From assembly GCA_963715675.1 (NCBI GenBank), contig OY970265.1:62001-126000 (forward strand): a stretch of DNA of 64,000 nt. The letters are read 5' to 3'. Positions 8,686 through 16,424 of this stretch are shown one piece after another (the stretch's first letter is position 1; each line of letters opens with the position of its first letter). The notes beneath the pieces are model-generated. The model did no database searches and had not been told where the DNA came from. It was given only the letters and a program-made list of their open reading frames with translations. Source of the DNA: DASVWZ01 sp963715675. GTDB taxonomy: Bacteria > Acidobacteriota > Terriglobia > Terriglobales > Acidobacteriaceae. The position numbers were made by a program, and so were the translations under genes.

Positions 8686-9930
8686 TCAGTGCGCCTTGGC
8701 CGGTTGGACACACTCCAGGATTTCCGCCTCGCTCAGGGTGTGGTCGGAGGCCTTGGCGCGTTTGAAAATCCGCTCGACCGTCTCATCCGATACGGGAATG
8801 CCGCGGCGCTCCAGCCAGAATAGGATGTTCGACCGGCCGCTCATCGGGCCTATATCGATGACCTGCTCCAGGCCGAAAACGTGCGAGGGCACCCCCGAGT
8901 AAACCGTGTTGGCCAGTTCGAGGTCGTTCTTCTTAAAGGCCTTGATGACGGCTGCAGCGTGAACGCCGGTTGCGGTGCGAAACGCATCTTCGCCGACCAC
9001 CGGGTAATTCGCCGGAATAGGAACCCCGGTGGAGTGCGAAACCGCCGTGCAGTAGTCTTTCAGTTTGGTAAGGTCCTGGGCATCCCACGGCTCGACACCC
9101 ATCAGCTTCAGGTTGACCAGCATCTGGTCCATCTGGGTGTTGCCGACACGCTCTCCGATACCTAACGCCGTAGCGTGCACACACTCGGCGCCTGCCACCA
9201 GCGCCGCCATGGAATTTGCCGTGCCCAGGCCACGGTCGCAGTGCCCGTGCCAATCCACACGAACCTTCTCCCCCAGCGGTTTCACCACTTCTTCAATCAC
9301 GAACCGCACCAGGGCGAACGTACCCATGGGCGTAGCATGGCCGGCCGTGTCGCAGATCACGATTGCCCGCGCACCGCAATTGATGGCAGCGGAGTATAGG
9401 CGACGGACCATCTCCGGATCACAGCGCGTGGTGTCCTCCGTGACATACATTGGATCCAGACCCAGGGAGGTCGCGAACTTCATAGCGTGTTCGGTCGTGC
9501 GCAGCAGGAAATCGTCCGTCCAACCTTCGGTGTAGCGGCGGATTGGGCTGGAACCCAGAAAGGTCGCTGCCTCGATTTTCAGCCCGGTGCGCTGTTGGAT
9601 TTCGGCAATCGGCCGGATATCGTTTTCGTGGGTGCGAGCGGCGCAGTTGGCTCGAATCTTCATCTGGTGGCTGACGATTTCGCGTGCCAGGGCTTCCGCG
9701 TGTTCGACGGCACGCGGACCCGCTCCCGGCAGGCCAAGGTCAAGCGAATTGATGCCGAGCGCTTCCATCAGGTGCAGGATCCTGATCTTTTCTTCAATGC
9801 CAGGATCGCGCACGGATGGCGACTGGAGTCCATCGCGCAGGGTTTCGTCATTCAGCAAAGCCGGGCCATGGGGCCGCAGAGTGCCGGGATGAACATGATT
9901 CCAGTCGTAGATAAGTTCTGAGGTTTTCAT
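8686..9930 (-). CDS. DRE-TIM metallolyase (isopropylmalate/homocitrate synthase-like)
   Basis: TIM-barrel acyl-CoA condensing or cleaving enzyme of 414 residues. The DRE signature is present as NDETLRDGLQSP, the metal-binding HxH as DWHGHCDRGLG, and the C-terminal barrel closure as ATGVHAAAV. It resembles 2-isopropylmalate/homocitrate synthases, but lacks the C-terminal LeuA regulatory domain (the protein ends ~80 residues after GVHAAA). It lies 124 nt downstream of the mutase B12 subunit on the same strand, so it may act on a CoA thioester linked to that mutase. ATG 9930 is chosen; a GTG three codons upstream is possible. The exact reaction cannot be assigned. Confidence 0.75.
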   Translation of the reverse strand: MKTSELIYDWNHVHPGTLRPHGPALLNDETLRDGLQSPSVRDPGIEEKIRILHLMEALGINSLDLGLPGAGPRAVEHAEALAREIVSHQMKIRANCAARTHENDIRPIAEIQQRTGLKIEAATFLGSSPIRRYTEGWTDDFLLRTTEHAMKFATSLGLDPMYVTEDTTRCDPEMVRRLYSAAINCGARAIVICDTAGHATPMGTFALVRFVIEEVVKPLGEKVRVDWHGHCDRGLGTANSMAALVAGAECVHATALGIGERVGNTQMDQMLVNLKLMGVEPWDAQDLTKLKDYCTAVSHSTGVPIPANYPVVGEDAFRTATGVHAAAVIKAFKKNDLELANTVYSGVPSHVFGLEQVIDIGPMSGRSNILFWLERRGIPVSDETVERIFKRAKASDHTLSEAEILECVQPAKAH

Positions 9931-10054
9931 CCTAAACACAGCGCCACAGCCATGGATGCGGCTGGGAAATCATTTGGCTGGCAGCATCCGCCTTCCGCAG
10001 CTAAAGGCCTTGATTGATTTTGAAACTCCCACGGCACGGCTGAGAGTTCGGCAA

Positions 10055-10471
10055 TCAGCCCGCTGGGACGCCGCGCGGTTTGACATTGCCCCGGATGAAT
10101 TGAACAATCTCATCCATGGCGGTGCCGGGTTGAAAAATCGCAGCCACGCCAATCTTCTTGAGATTGTCGATATCCTGGTCGGGGATGATACCGCCTACGA
10201 TCACCAGCATGTCGTCCACCTTGTTTTGCTTCAGCAGGTCTATCACCCGGGGGACGATCGCGTTGTGGGCCCCGGATAGAATCGAGAGCCCAATCACATT
10301 CACGTCTTCCTGGAGCGCGGCATTTACGACCATCTCCGGCGTCTGGCGCAAACCTGTGTAGATGACCTCCATCCCGGCATCGCGCAGGGCTCGGGCTATC
10401 ACCTTAGCGCCGCGGTCATGACCGTCGAGGCCAGGCTTGGCCACGAGCACGCGGATCTTTTCATCAGCCAT
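10055..10471 (-). CDS. B12-binding small subunit of an acyl-CoA mutase
   Basis: A single cobalamin-binding domain of 138 residues: DGHDRGAKVIARALRD carries the DxHxxG base-off/His-on motif at the N-terminus, followed by GLSILSGAH and VVGGIIPDQD, which line the nucleotide tail pocket. It matches the small subunits of split mutases (IcmB/HcmB or the MCM C-terminal domain). Its expected partner is the large subunit at 12563-14401, which lacks this domain. The two are separated here by three unrelated genes. ATG 10471; no strong ribosome-binding site. Confidence 0.88.
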   Translation of the reverse strand: MADEKIRVLVAKPGLDGHDRGAKVIARALRDAGMEVIYTGLRQTPEMVVNAALQEDVNVIGLSILSGAHNAIVPRVIDLLKQNKVDDMLVIVGGIIPDQDIDNLKKIGVAAIFQPGTAMDEIVQFIRGNVKPRGVPAG

Positions 10472-10584
10472 TGCTCCATTTAACCACAGAGGGCGCAGGG
10501 GAGCACAGAGGGGAGGCAGATCTTAGAGGGTCCGTTTTGGGATGCTACCCAGCCGCGTATTCTACCTTGCCGAAGTCTCCTTGG

Positions 10585-11184
10585 TCAGATCGTCTTGATA
10601 TCCAGGCTTCGCCACAGATACCAGCAGGCCACGCTGCGATAGGGTTCCCAGGGCTTAGCGATCTTCTCCATGATGGCCGGTTTGGGAAGCTTGCGCTTGC
10701 GGTAGTGCTTCTTGATCGCGGCTTGCACGCCGTAGTCGCCGGTCGGAAGAATGTTCGGCCGACGCAGGCTGAACATCAGGAACATGTGAGCGGTCCAAAC
10801 CCCCACACCCTTTACTCGCGTCAACTGCTGGATCACATCCTCGTCCGAAAGGCTAGCCAGTTGTGAAAACTCGAGTAGTCCAGCCTGTGTTTTCTCCGAC
10901 AGATCACGCAGATACGCCGACTTCTGTCTGGAGAGCCCAACGCCGCGCATCTGGGCTTCGCTGAGCGTCAGAATCCCTTCCGGAGTGAGCGGATCGCCCG
11001 CGACATCCGTAAACCGGTTAAAGATGGTCACCGCCGCTTTGCCGTTCAACTGCTGGTAGAGGATCGCCTCGGCCAGGCTGTGAAACGTGGGCTCTCCAAA
11101 TTCCATGCGGCAAGGGCCGACTCGCTCGATGATGGCCGCCAGCACCGCGTCGCATTTCTTGAGGTGATGCACCGCTATGCGCAT
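10585..11184 (-). CDS. DNA-3-methyladenine glycosylase II-like (HhH-GPD)
   Basis: Base-excision repair glycosylase of the AlkA/HhH-GPD superfamily, 199 residues. It shows the helix-hairpin-helix LTRVKGVGVWTAHMF (about 121-135) followed by the catalytic Asp150 in LPTGDYGV. The N-terminal AlkA beta domain is absent, as in the short bacterial/Mag1-like forms. An in-frame extension to 11400 exists but is not conserved-looking and runs antisense into the divergent membrane-protein gene; ATG 11184 is chosen. No FeS Cys cluster is visible, so it is not an EndoIII type. Confidence 0.88.
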   Translation of the reverse strand: MRIAVHHLKKCDAVLAAIIERVGPCRMEFGEPTFHSLAEAILYQQLNGKAAVTIFNRFTDVAGDPLTPEGILTLSEAQMRGVGLSRQKSAYLRDLSEKTQAGLLEFSQLASLSDEDVIQQLTRVKGVGVWTAHMFLMFSLRRPNILPTGDYGVQAAIKKHYRKRKLPKPAIMEKIAKPWEPYRSVACWYLWRSLDIKTI

Positions 11185-11332
11185 GGAAACCTTTTTATCA
11201 CAGGAGCGACCTTGAAGGCGAATAAAAAACGAATCATCAGCGGGGCGCGTACGAATCGTGGCTTGCGGAACTTTCTTCCGACGACATTCGTAGATTAGCG
11301 TGACGGGCGGCAGCAGCCCAAGGAGGCAGACA

Positions 11333-11680
11333 ATGAACGAAATGACTGGCTTGGTAGCGGTGATTATGGTATTCGGGATCCCCCTTTCAGCAATGTACAC
11401 CTATTACCGCGTGCGCAAACTGCGCACCGAGGAGAAACTGGCTGCGCTTGCGCGCGGAGTGAATGTCCCGATGGAACCGGAGCTTTCGCAGTCGGCCAGG
11501 TCACGGAGATCGGGGATTCTTCTGGTGGCCGCTGCAATTGGCTACATGGCGACATTTGCCCTGATTGCGCGGACGGACTCCGATGCCTGGGTGGCAGCAG
11601 CATTCGGCGTTATTCCGCTCTGCGTGGGAGTCGGTTTCTTCCTAGACTCGGCGCTGGTCAGGCGCGACGCGCGGGTGTAG
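11333..11680 (+). CDS. DUF6249-like small membrane protein
   Basis: A 115-residue protein with a hydrophobic N-terminal helix (GLVAVIMVFGIPLSAMYTYY), a basic cytosolic stretch (RVRKLRTEEKLAALARGV) and two further hydrophobic helices near the C-terminus. This layout is common in Acidobacteriota and matches the DUF6249 family as I remember it. ATG 11333 follows a clear AAGGAGG; the longer in-frame start at 11300 precedes that ribosome-binding site. It is transcribed against the flanking mutase-region genes. No function is known. Confidence 0.7.
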   Translation: MNEMTGLVAVIMVFGIPLSAMYTYYRVRKLRTEEKLAALARGVNVPMEPELSQSARSRRSGILLVAAAIGYMATFALIARTDSDAWVAAAFGVIPLCVGVGFFLDSALVRRDARV

Positions 11681-11740
11681 CAGGATGCATTCCCACCAAG
11701 CCGCGGCAAAAATGGTCGCGGTCTTGGCTACGATCACGAC

Positions 11741-12349
11741 TCAGCCTGCTGACAGTCGTCTAACCGGGGTGAGACCGAAAAACGTTGCGCTCCCCCGTTT
11801 TGCCGGCGGATTCACATCCGGGAGTTGAAATCCCAACTTATTCCGCCGTACCTTCGGCGGACTCATGAGTTTCTTGATAGTCCGGAATAGATCCACAATT
11901 ACCTCATCGTGCGTCTCCAGATGCGCCTCAATCTCTTCCACTTTCGCGGCGAGGTCGCGGTTGCTGGCCAGCGTTTCGCGCAGGTGCACGAACGCCCGAA
12001 CCACGAAAACGCTCATCCTGACGGCCCGCTTGGAGTTGAGCACCGTCGCTGCCATGATCGCTCCGTGCTCCGTGAAAGCATAAGGCCGGTAACGTCTTCC
12101 ACCGCGTCTGCTGTTTGAGGTCACAATTTGTGACCTCAAACATTCGCATTCTTTGGCAGTAAGTCTGAACATAAAATCAGAAGGAAATCGCTCAGGATTC
12201 CGCTTGATCTGTTGATTAAGACGCTTAACCGGAACGGCATAAAGCTCTGCCAAGGCCGAATCCAGGATGATCTTCCGGCCACGAACAAGAAGTATTCGTG
12301 ATTCGACCGGCAGAGGAATTGCTGCTCTTGTCCCGGTTGCTCTTATCAT
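11741..12349 (-). CDS. ORF6N domain protein
   Basis: DNA-binding-type protein of 202 residues related to phage antirepressor/KilA-N modules. The ORF6N core spans about residues 15-115: ILDSALAELYAVPVKRLNQQ, then FPSDFMFRLT, the conserved LRSQIVTSN and YRPYAFTEHGAIMAATVL. A helical segment follows (LRETLASNRDLAAKVEEIEA) and then a basic C-terminus. ATG 12349 is chosen; a TTG at 12382 lies inside the upstream palindrome. The codons for C-L-R-S-Q-I-V-T-S-N form a 31-bp perfect palindrome, and a near-copy lies just upstream of the gene. It sits between the two mutase subunit genes like an inserted cargo gene. Its function is not established. Confidence 0.85.
   Translation of the reverse strand: MIRATGTRAAIPLPVESRILLVRGRKIILDSALAELYAVPVKRLNQQIKRNPERFPSDFMFRLTAKECECLRSQIVTSNSRRGGRRYRPYAFTEHGAIMAATVLNSKRAVRMSVFVVRAFVHLRETLASNRDLAAKVEEIEAHLETHDEVIVDLFRTIKKLMSPPKVRRNKLGFQLPDVNPPAKRGSATFFGLTPVRRLSAG
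12112..12142. repeat. 31-bp perfect palindrome inside the ORF6N gene
   Basis: Two 15-nt arms around a single central base (12127): the left arm ends TTTGAGGTCACAA and the right arm begins TTGTGACCTCAAA. On the coding strand it is read as C-L-R-S-Q-I-V-T-S-N. A near-copy lies at 12370-12396. Confidence 0.95.
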
Positions 12350-12369
12350 GTGTCCAGTTCTCTCTTGGC

Positions 12370-12396
12370 TTTGAGGTTGCAAATTGCGACCTCAAA
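12370..12396. promoter_or_regulatory. Near-perfect 27-bp palindrome upstream of the ORF6N gene (candidate operator)
   Basis: Arms TTTGAGGTTGCAA and TTGCGACCTCAAA around base 12383; only one pair (12378/12388) fails to match. It starts 21 nt upstream of ATG 12349. It matches the palindrome inside the gene at 23 of 27 positions, differing only in the inner part of the arms and the centre. Read on the minus strand, it would again encode L-R-S-Q-F-A-T-S-K, the consensus ORF6N peptide. Confidence 0.75.
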
Positions 12397-12562
12397 CTAA
12401 TACAAGCAAAGCATAGTCGAACTTCGCGCACCGACAATGGAATTTGTATACAACCTGTGACCAGGATTGTCGTTTCGGGAAACGGAATACTTCGGAAGAT
12501 CGTTGCCTCAACGTCAGGCCATGTTGTGGGCCGAGCAGTTCCGGGTTAGCGCCTGGCCCAGC

Positions 12563-14401
12563 CTATGTGACGCTTACTTCCGTGTACGTCCCGTACACTG
12601 CGCGCAGGGCTTCGCAGATTTCACCGACGGTTGCGTAAGCGCGCACGGCGTCCACGATGTAGGGCATGGTGTTGGCCGGAGATATCTCCCCGCTGATTCC
12701 AGCTTTTGGCTCCAAGGCAGCGGCTTTTTTCAGCGCCTCCAAACGGTGGCCGACTTCCTCATTTGACCGTCGCGAGCGCAGGGCTTTGAGCTTCGTCGTT
12801 TGGTGGCGGGCCACGCTTTCATCGATGTACAGGATGTTCGGTGGCTCCTCCTGGATGACAAACTCGTTCGCACCCACGATGATCTTTTCTTTCGCTTCCG
12901 CAGCTCGTTGAAACTGGTAAGAAGCTTCGGCGATCTCCTTTTGTGGATATCCGCGGTCGATGGCTTTCACCATGCCACCCATCGCGTCGAGCTTGTCGAA
13001 GTAGTCGAAGCCGCCCTTCTCCATTTGCAGGGTGAGGTTCTCCAGGAAGTAGGAACCTCCGAGCGGGTCCACAGTGTTCGCCACGCCCGATTCATACGCG
13101 ATGATCTGCTGGGTGCGCAACGCGATGCGTGCGGCTTCCTCGGTGGGCAGGGCGAGCGCCTCGTCATAGCCATCGATGTGCAGCGATTGTGTCCCGCCCA
13201 GAACCGCTGCCAGGGCCTGAACCGCCGCGCGCGCGATGTTATTCAAGGGCTGCTGCGCCGTCAGCGACACGCCCGCCGTTTGTGTGTGGAAACGGAGCAG
13301 CCACGTACGCTGATTCTTGGCGCCGAAGCGGTCTCTCATCACCTTGTACCAAATCTTGCGGGCAGCGCGGTATTTGGCAAGTTCTTCGAAGAAATCGTTA
13401 TGTGCGTTGAAGAAAAAGCTGAGCCTTGGGCCAAACTCGTCCACATCAAGACCGCGGCGGCGCGCCCACTCCACATATTCGACGCCGTCATAGAGCGTGA
13501 AGGCCAGTTCCTGCAGTGCGGTCGAACCGGCCTCGCGAATGTGATAGCCGCTAATCGAAATCGTGTTGAACTTCGGCGTGAACTTCGAGCCGAATTCGAA
13601 GGTGTCGATCACCAGTCGCATCGAAGGCGCCGGCGGATAGATGTATTCCTTCTGCGCAATGTACTCCTTCAGAATGTCGTTTTGGATCGTGCCTGAAATC
13701 TTTTTCCAGTCGGCACCTTGCTTCTCGGCGACCACCAGGTACATCGCCCATAAGACCGATGCGGGCGAGTTGATCGTCATCGAGACCGTGGTTTTCTCCA
13801 GATCGATACCCCGGAAGAGAATCTCCATGTCTTCCAGCGAATCGATCGCCACGCCGCATTTGCCGACCTCACCTTCGCTGGCGGGGTGGTCCGAGTCGTA
13901 GCCCATCAGCGTGGGCAGATCGAAGGCGACCGAAAGACCCCCGCCGCCGTGTTCGAGCAGATACTTGTAGCGCTGGTTAGTCTCCTCCGGTGAGGCAAAA
14001 CCGGAGAACTGGCGCATGGTAAAAAGTTTGCCGCGATACCCGGTGGCGTGGATCCCCCTCGTAAAAGGCGGTTGGCCGGGATAGCCGAGATACTGGTCGT
14101 AGGCCCAATCTTCGGGCAGGGCGGCTTGGGTGTACAGGCGGCGGATGGGCACTCCGGAAATCGTCGTGTAGCGCGCCCGACCGTCTTCATCGCGGTTAAC
14201 GCCGGTCGGAGCGCCAATCGCGCGTTCCGGAGCTTTCTCCAGAGTTGGCGACAGGGTGTTTTCCACCCACTGTTTCTCCGCCTCGGAGGGAAGGCGATTG
14301 TCGAAAACATCGGCAATTGGACTTTCTGCGACCTGCGGCTTGGAGACCTTCTTATCCACGATGCTCACCCTAGTAGTCTCGATGATAGAGGACGAGCCCA
14401 C
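12563..14401 (-). CDS. Acyl-CoA mutase large subunit, isobutyryl-CoA mutase-type
   Basis: Coenzyme-B12 radical mutase TIM-barrel subunit of 612 residues without the B12 domain. The family core is clear (TMRQFSGF, GGGGLSVAFDLPTLMGYDSD, GTIQNDILKEYIAQ, RFHTQTAGVSLTAQQP, NTVDPLGGSYF). Methylmalonyl-CoA mutase uses Tyr89 and Arg207 to hold the carboxylate; isobutyryl-CoA mutase has Phe80 and Gln198. Here the aligned residues are Phe132 (TMRQF) and Gln250 (YIAQK), with the same 118-residue spacing. The substrate is therefore more likely a branched or linear acyl-CoA such as isobutyryl-/n-butyryl-CoA. It starts at GTG 14401. The partner subunit is at 10055-10471; no MeaB-type chaperone is in the window. 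Confidence 0.85.
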   Translation of the reverse strand: MGSSSIIETTRVSIVDKKVSKPQVAESPIADVFDNRLPSEAEKQWVENTLSPTLEKAPERAIGAPTGVNRDEDGRARYTTISGVPIRRLYTQAALPEDWAYDQYLGYPGQPPFTRGIHATGYRGKLFTMRQFSGFASPEETNQRYKYLLEHGGGGLSVAFDLPTLMGYDSDHPASEGEVGKCGVAIDSLEDMEILFRGIDLEKTTVSMTINSPASVLWAMYLVVAEKQGADWKKISGTIQNDILKEYIAQKEYIYPPAPSMRLVIDTFEFGSKFTPKFNTISISGYHIREAGSTALQELAFTLYDGVEYVEWARRRGLDVDEFGPRLSFFFNAHNDFFEELAKYRAARKIWYKVMRDRFGAKNQRTWLLRFHTQTAGVSLTAQQPLNNIARAAVQALAAVLGGTQSLHIDGYDEALALPTEEAARIALRTQQIIAYESGVANTVDPLGGSYFLENLTLQMEKGGFDYFDKLDAMGGMVKAIDRGYPQKEIAEASYQFQRAAEAKEKIIVGANEFVIQEEPPNILYIDESVARHQTTKLKALRSRRSNEEVGHRLEALKKAAALEPKAGISGEISPANTMPYIVDAVRAYATVGEICEALRAVYGTYTEVSVT

Positions 14402-14434
14402 AGAGCGGCAAGCCGAGAGCGGAAGGAGCCCCTT

Positions 14435-15514
14435 CTACTTGGGCGCGCCGATTTTCGACAGCAGTTCCAGCGACCACAGCGCCAACTGCGCTTCTTGATG
14501 CTGATTGAGTCCGGCGGTTGCGGAGTTATAACGAGCCAGGAGTTCACGTGGATCGACCATGCAGTCAATCAGTGTCGCACGTCCGTATTTTTTCTCAACG
14601 ATCACCGCCATCTTATAGCCGACGGTGTACCACGGGCCTTGTTCTCCGAAAAACGTGTATGCCTGGTCGTTGATCTTTTCTTGCCCAACGATTTTTTGAT
14701 CGATGACGTCGAGAAAGAATTGCTGAAGCGAGCGGAGATCATCGTTGAAGTTCGCCATGTCGTGATTCCAGCGATCACGGTCCTTCGCAGATCTCGTGGC
14801 CTGGGGATCGGCATCCGGCCCGCCTGCCGCAGCGAGCATCGCGAAGCCTTCGCCGAATGCTCCCATCCATTCGACAGCTGGTTTCGCGTTTGCTGGCACA
14901 TCTTTCTGCCTGGCGTCGGTCAGGGAAGGGACGCTGGAGAAGCCGATGTGGTGAAGTTCGTGGGCGACGATGTTTTCGAAGGTCGCGGACGATTGTTGAG
15001 GGTCGATGTAGAGAAAAATTGTCGGATCTGTTTGATTATCGAAGACGAAGCTGTTCGTCTTGGGCTTGATGACAGGAAAAACCTTGGCGTGGATTGTCGC
15101 CTGCTCGGGCAAGTATGCCAGCACCCGGCCGGCCGAGGCCTGGAGATCTGCTCTCCGCCATTCGTCGAGAGTGTGACGCAAGGTATCTCTCTTCGCGGAG
15201 AGCTCAGGGGAAAGCACAAACTTCTTGAAATCATCGTCCGTGAAGTCGCGCTTCATGCTGGCTTCGCGTTTCTTCAGGCGAATGTACGGTTCAGTGGAGA
15301 AAAGACGCTGCCAGTCAGAATCGACAATCGGCTGCTTCGAGTTCTGTTTGTCGAGGATCGCGAGCACAGCTTCGGCCTCGTCGGTGTTCAGAGTCAGTTG
15401 GATTCGGCTGTTTATGGCAGCCGGGGTCTTTTGTGCATCGGCGCAAATGGCCATGCTCACAGAAACGGTAATCAGACAACATGCTGCGATAAGTCTGAAA
15501 GAGGGCGGGTTCAT
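14435..15514 (-). CDS. Secreted DUF5700-like putative zinc metallopeptidase
   Basis: 359 residues with a signal peptide (LIAACCLITVSVSMAICADA). A zincin-type HELHH motif is at residues 185-189 (AHELHHIGF) and a downstream EWMGAFGEGFAML could supply the third ligand, a Glu. This agrees with the DUF5700 family of predicted Zn-dependent proteases as I remember it. The ATG at 15514 opens a proper signal peptide; the much longer in-frame reading to 15916 overlaps the glycosyltransferase gene and is rejected. It sits 33 nt upstream of the mutase gene on the same strand, possibly co-transcribed. The substrate is unknown. Confidence 0.72.
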   Translation of the reverse strand: MNPPSFRLIAACCLITVSVSMAICADAQKTPAAINSRIQLTLNTDEAEAVLAILDKQNSKQPIVDSDWQRLFSTEPYIRLKKREASMKRDFTDDDFKKFVLSPELSAKRDTLRHTLDEWRRADLQASAGRVLAYLPEQATIHAKVFPVIKPKTNSFVFDNQTDPTIFLYIDPQQSSATFENIVAHELHHIGFSSVPSLTDARQKDVPANAKPAVEWMGAFGEGFAMLAAAGGPDADPQATRSAKDRDRWNHDMANFNDDLRSLQQFFLDVIDQKIVGQEKINDQAYTFFGEQGPWYTVGYKMAVIVEKKYGRATLIDCMVDPRELLARYNSATAGLNQHQEAQLALWSLELLSKIGAPK

Positions 15515-15582
15515 ATTAACTAGACGGCCCAGAAACAGAAACGTTAACCTCTCGAATTCGAAAGCGACGATCGAAGGGATCC

Positions 15583-16353
15583 CTACTGCTTTCGGCTCAA
15601 CTCCCACGCCTTGGAATACTTCCATGACACGTAGACCGCGTGATACAGGTGCAGCAGCAGGCCTTCGCGGCCGTCGAGGAATCCGAGGCGGAAGACATAG
15701 TTGTAGATGAACGTTAGCCAGGGGCGAATCACGATATTCGCGAGACTGAAGCTGCGATGACCTTTTTCCTCTGCGACCTGCGCGCCCATCGACGAATAGC
15801 TGTTCATGTGGTCGATGTAGCCACGCAGCGTGGGATACGCGTTGTGAATGAGCGCGTGTCTCAGATGACCAACATCTACCTGATCGCCCAACTTGATTGT
15901 CGGATGCGCACCACACTCCTCGAACTTTCCCGCGCCGCGGCGGATCAGGCGCAGCTTGGGATCAGGATAGAAACCGCCGTGTCGAATCCAACGGCCGAGA
16001 AAAAAGTTCTTGCGCGGGATCCAGAAACCAGTCAACTGTGAGCCAGCATTCAGCGCAACTTCGAGTTCTGCCGCGAACCCAGGCTCCAGCGCTTCATCGG
16101 CATCGAGTTGCAGCACCCATTCGCACGAGGCCTTTTCCATCGCGGAGTTCTTCTGAGCGGCAAAGCCCTTCCACGGCTCGGGAAAGGTTTTCGCGCCGAA
16201 TGAGCGGGCAATCTCCAGCGTGCGGTCCGTCGAACCGGAATCCACCACGATGATCTCGCCTCGGCCGTCGCGCACCAGTGGCCTCACGCTTTCCAGCGTC
16301 GCGGGGAGGTTCCTCTCTTCGTTTTGCGTGATCAGCACGACCGAGAGCGTCAC
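15583..16353 (-). CDS. Family 2 glycosyltransferase (WaaE/KdtX-like)
   Basis: GT-A fold transferase of 256 residues. LSVVLITQNEERNLPATLES opens the protein, EIIVVDSGSTDRTLEIA follows, and the DxD-type motif is QLDADE. The remainder (NFFLGRWIRHGGFYPD, RLIRRG, a C-terminal helical membrane-associated stretch FIYNYVFRLGFLDGREG) matches the lipopolysaccharide core beta-glycosyltransferase WaaE-like group, acting at the cytosolic face of the inner membrane. The start is probably GTG 16353; a TTG seven codons upstream is also in frame. The acceptor is unknown. Confidence 0.85.
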   Translation of the reverse strand: MTLSVVLITQNEERNLPATLESVRPLVRDGRGEIIVVDSGSTDRTLEIARSFGAKTFPEPWKGFAAQKNSAMEKASCEWVLQLDADEALEPGFAAELEVALNAGSQLTGFWIPRKNFFLGRWIRHGGFYPDPKLRLIRRGAGKFEECGAHPTIKLGDQVDVGHLRHALIHNAYPTLRGYIDHMNSYSSMGAQVAEEKGHRSFSLANIVIRPWLTFIYNYVFRLGFLDGREGLLLHLYHAVYVSWKYSKAWELSRKQ

Positions 16354-16424
16354 GCGCCAAGAATAAACCCGCAAGCGACCCTACTGGAATGGCCGGCAGG
16401 GTACAGGCGTCTTCCGGAATCGTC

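Noticed and set aside
10585..11400. Longer form of the AlkA-like protein
   Set aside because: The extra 72 residues overlap the divergent membrane-protein gene with its strong ribosome-binding site and show no domain.
11741..12349. Prophage signalled by the ORF6N protein
   Set aside because: No integrase, capsid, terminase or lysis gene nearby; treated as a solitary gene.
12800..13696. 298-codon ORF opposite the mutase gene
   Set aside because: Shadow of a conserved enzyme gene.
14402..14434. B12 riboswitch upstream of the mutase gene
   Set aside because: The spacer is far too short and no conserved B12-box-like sequence is seen.
14435..15916. 493-residue form of the metallopeptidase
   Set aside because: Overlaps the glycosyltransferase gene; ATG 15514 opens a clear signal peptide.
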